From Rotaria socialis (lineage: Eukaryota; Rotifera; Eurotatoria; Philodinida; Philodinidae), in NCBI GenBank assembly GCA_905331475.1, contig CAJNYU010003614.1, positions 124,001-188,000 on the forward strand: a stretch of DNA of 64,000 nucleotides, written 5' to 3'. The position numbers and the translations under genes were made by a program. The first letter of the stretch is position 1; each line of letters opens with the position of its first letter. This document shows positions 60,901 through 64,000 of this stretch, piece by piece. The notes under the pieces are model-generated. The model did not search any database and was not told the DNA's origin. It saw nothing but the letters and a program-made list of their open reading frames with translations.

Positions 60901-63900
60901 GAACCTCTAATAAAAGTAGCTTTCAGACAGAAATATAATCTTCAATAGAGTTAAATATCTATCAGCGATGAATCATATGGAAAAGAGACATCATTAGATC
61001 AAAAACTTCGATAGATTGAGTATACAAGGTAAAAGTTATACAGATATAGTTTAAATACTTTCTGAATTGAAATTACACTAATAATTGGAAAGTAACTTTA
61101 TTATTTGTTCGAATCGAATAACTTTTGTTAAAATCATGGTAAGTTTTAGGAAATGAAACACTTTAGGCCTTTGTCTCAAACGGCATATTCGATACAATGA
61201 ACGAAATTTCCATAAATGTTTGGTTGATGTATATAAAAATGATATAAACAGTCATGTCTTCAAATCTTACTATTTAGAAAATTTTACGTAGTCAAAATGT
61301 TAAACTGAACTGTGATATGAGCAGATCTTTTTTTAAATACATTTCAAGATATATCATTCAATCGATTCTAATTGGAAAGAGAAGAATGTGTTCATTTTGA
61401 TAAACAATACTTTTTCTTAAATAATTTTTATATATTTTTGTTTAAGTAGCCTCGAAGAACATAAAATTTGAGAGATATAAAGCAATAGCATATAGATAAA
61501 CTCTGACTAACTTGGCATTGAGAGACAATTTCAATATTGTGTGTCCTTCGTCGTACATAGAATACATGTATGAAGAAGAAAACCTTCTTCATAGTTGGAC
61601 AATCTATCCTAAAAATACTTTTCAAGAAAAGCCCTAGACACAAACATCACTTTTGAATATTTACTTAAAGAGCTTTCTGATCTTACTATCAAGCATGACC
61701 AAATTATATAACACCTAAGAATATATCTTGAGACTTGTTAAGTACCCGTCTGTTGGCACTTCGAGCCCTAATGGTCAGCAACAATCATAATTGCTCTTAT
61801 TGTGCTTCGATACACTTAGATAGTAGCCTATCTCTAGTGATTTAAATTTTAAAACTAGATACCTTAGGCGTAATGCATCTATGCTAATTTCAAAAAGTGT
61901 CTCCGTTTTAACATAAATTCTCTTATTCTTTCCAAAGAGAAAGCGTTCAAAAGAACACTTTCATGTTCATTCTATATCTGTAAAAATTTTGATATTTTAT
62001 TCATTGATAGAACAAGATCGTCTTCAAATAGAACATGATTATTTAATTCAACAACAAATGATGCTTTCAAAATCGTCAACATTAAACGAAATGGTTACAT
62101 TTAAAAAAGAACTTGAGAAAAGTGAACGTCAACGTGAACAACTATCTGACCATTTAGAGGTTGTTCAAGTCAATTGGTTTTTTTTTATTTGGTTTGCCAA
62201 GTATTGTTTTGTTTTTTCAGGTTATAGTAAAAAAGTCTGATGAGAAAGAAAGACTTTTTGCAAAAAGTCTACTAGAATTGAAAGAACTAACAGAAAATTG
62301 TGATACATATGAACGACAAAATGCTAAATTACAACGTGATTTAGCATTAGCGTTAGAAAAATTAGAAGAAATGACACAAGAAGCTGAACGATATGCACAA
62401 GAAGCATTAAATTCTCAAAAACAATTTGCTGATTCTGAGCAACAACGTGAAGAATTGAAAATGCAAGCACAAGAAACGATTAAACAGTTCGTTGCTTTTT
62501 TGTTTAAAATTTTGATGTATTTATATTTTCATTATTTTTATCCGCAGGTGGAAAGCAAAAGTTAAAAAGCTTGAAAAAGATGTTGATCGACATAAATTTG
62601 GTTCAACACAAATGTTAGAACGCAATGAGCACTTAATTAAAGAAATGGAAAATTTTAGAAATCAAAATGCTGTCCAACGTGAACAAATTGCAAAACTTGA
62701 AACGGATTTAAATGATGCAAATGTATGTATTCGTCGTTCATATCCTATGAATCATCATTACACTCTATTCCTACTAATTATTTGTCTATCAGTGTTAATA
62801 AGTCACATGAGTTGCAGTTTATTTTCAGTGTTTTTTTCTTCTAAAATTCATGTGTCAAAAAGTTTACTGATTAGTCGAAGATAGTCAAATATATAGTTAC
62901 ACTTTTTAAAAGGAAATCGAATGTCTCGATATGATTACAATCCTATATGGTCTTGAATTTCAGTTAAATTGAAGAAAATTTTGAAGACATGATTCAAATA
63001 CTATATAGTCGCTTTAAACAGAAAAAAAACGCACACTTCGATTTCTACATCAGCATTTTCTGACAATACAATTGCTAATTGTTATGATAATATACAAGAA
63101 AATAAATATTGTTTTCACGCGTCTCGAATCTGCTCTGTTATGTTAATCACAAAAATAATGAATACATGATTTTGTTTTGTTTTTCTTGGATGTAACAAGA
63201 AACTATTGAAGTAATATCGTACACCAATAGAGTTTAATTGTGATAAATACAATAATTTTTTCGACTTTCACTGGAGCGTAGATTTTATCCTTTTTCTTGC
63301 TCTTATGTTCAATATCTGAATATGATGTTATGTGTTGATTTGTCTGAAATTCGAAAATTTTTCGTTAAGATTTTTAAAGCTTTTTAGTCGTTGTTATAAC
63401 GGATAGAATTTTTAATGATGTGATGATTACTTACTTATTTCTTTGACTTCTGGTTGCATTTAATATACGTATGAATAGTATTAGATTTCTTCAAATTTTT
63501 TCTTCTCTGCTATTTTAGAATTATATTTAACAAATAATTTCACTTAAAACTTCTTTTCATATTATTTAGACTAAACATAATCGAATCGAAGAACATTTTA
63601 AACGAACTGAAAATGATGTAAGTTATACGAATATTATCGAATACAACAAAGCTCAACATTCATTATCTATTAGCTTGCTCAACTACGTACAATTCGCTCA
63701 ACACAAGACGCAGAAATAGTGACATTTAAAACTGTTGGCAACGAAGTAAAAATGATGATTTCTCATTTTTGAGATCGATCTATTTTCTATGTTTGATTAC
63801 AGCTTGAAAGTCAATTATCTGTTTATCGTCAGCGTAATTCACAACTTGATAAAGAAAAACAAAATATTCAACAATTATTACAAGAAGAAATCAATCATCG

Positions 63901-63955
63901 AAATAATGTTGATTCAAAATTAAAACAAGCTGAAGTTAGACGCCTTTCTACCTAA
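57988..63955 (+). CDS. CEP128: CEP128, centrosomal coiled-coil protein (possibly continuing past the window)
   Basis: The ATG at 57988 begins MSSLLKRQLPN. Short exons join to a mostly coiled-coil protein. Segments that align with CEP128 in order are: TTENNLRHAQQNFELL near the start; GVRFNDDVIGRSLHNLNNEL with a following LSTEHGRLKHE; SRIDRRLQEIEREIKRD; LAESNKQMYETQL-type heptads; and the most telling stretch, EAERYAQEALNSQKQFADSEQQREELKMQAQETIKQ across the intron to WKAKVKKLEKDVDRH (62370-62595). CEP128 is a subdistal-appendage protein of the mother centriole, acting in ciliary signalling. After a last exon (to EVRRLST), TAA lies at 63953-63955. Vertebrate CEP128 is about twice as long, so this is either a shorter ortholog or an unrecognised donor leads to more exons beyond the window. 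Introns near 59677-60689, 60790-62009 and 62725-63590 are long. Confidence 0.82.
59677..62009. other. Two long introns of CEP128
   Basis: About 1.0 kb (59677-60689) and 1.2 kb (60790-62009), separated by a roughly 100-bp exon reading LLQLKDQLTRNDFERDKQRED. I found no element ends, RNA genes or extra exons in them. Confidence 0.55.
62725..63590. other. Long intron of CEP128
   Basis: About 0.87 kb between the exon ending ...KLETDLNDAN and the exon starting TKHNRIEEHFKRTE. AT-rich, nothing recognised. Confidence 0.6.
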
Positions 63956-64000
63956 TGACGAAATCTTCCATTATTATTATTATTATTATTTGTTTTTAAA

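Overview
This is nuclear DNA of an AT-rich animal. Every well-recognised gene is a metazoan gene, and most are split by very short GT..AG introns (often 45-70 bp) with T-rich acceptors, alongside a few introns of 0.7-1.7 kb. The standard code fits throughout. Gene density, intron size, splice acceptors lying next to start codons, and one intronless gene of different composition with a bacterial-toxin-like domain together suggest a bdelloid rotifer (Adineta/Rotaria type). That is an inference; another compact AT-rich invertebrate cannot be excluded from this window alone.

Layout, left to right: a claudin/PMP22-like four-helix membrane protein (+, 1753-2833); a long gene-poor stretch holding a decayed mariner transposon with 218-bp inverted ends (4012-4960); an unrecognised multi-exon gene (-, 8469-11982) sharing a 172-bp divergent promoter with PACRG (+, 12155-13060); an intronless gene joining a RanBP2 zinc finger, an array of 23-residue repeats and a diphtheria-toxin-like ADP-ribosyltransferase domain (+, 13953-16274); 6-phosphogluconate dehydrogenase (-, 18367-20925); a weak small gene (+, 23003-23634); the pseudokinase SCYL3 (-, 24831-28455), divergent from EDEM2 (+, 28744-32300); PEX3 (+, 32400-37210), only 99 bp behind EDEM2; EIPR1 (-, 37312-39492), divergent from a MIT-domain protein (+, 39886-40617); MED15 (-, 41461-47435); a TUT4/TUT7-type terminal uridylyltransferase (-, 47756-57269), divergent from CEP128 (+, 57988-63955 or beyond).

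The genes do not form one pathway. They are housekeeping and cell-biology genes: ER quality control, peroxisome biogenesis, endosomal tethering, the transcription Mediator, RNA uridylation, the pentose phosphate pathway, and cilium/centriole proteins. The most unusual item is the intronless 773-residue protein at 13953-16274. Its domain combination is not one I know: a eukaryotic zinc finger at the N-terminus, five or more repeats of exactly 23 residues, and a C-terminal domain with the layout of the diphtheria/exotoxin-A class of ADP-ribosyltransferases, in which the motif-1 histidine position appears to be lysine. It looks like a horizontally acquired toxin-type domain combined with a host zinc finger.

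Other points of interest are an operon-like EDEM2-PEX3 junction (poly(A) signal, then a splice acceptor 12 nt before the PEX3 ATG), acceptors directly upstream of several other starts (consistent with spliced-leader trans-splicing), several short inverted-repeat elements, and one inverted-repeat element nested inside another in PEX3 intron 1. CDS coordinates run from start codon to stop codon on the genome and include introns; exon limits in the text were placed by eye.
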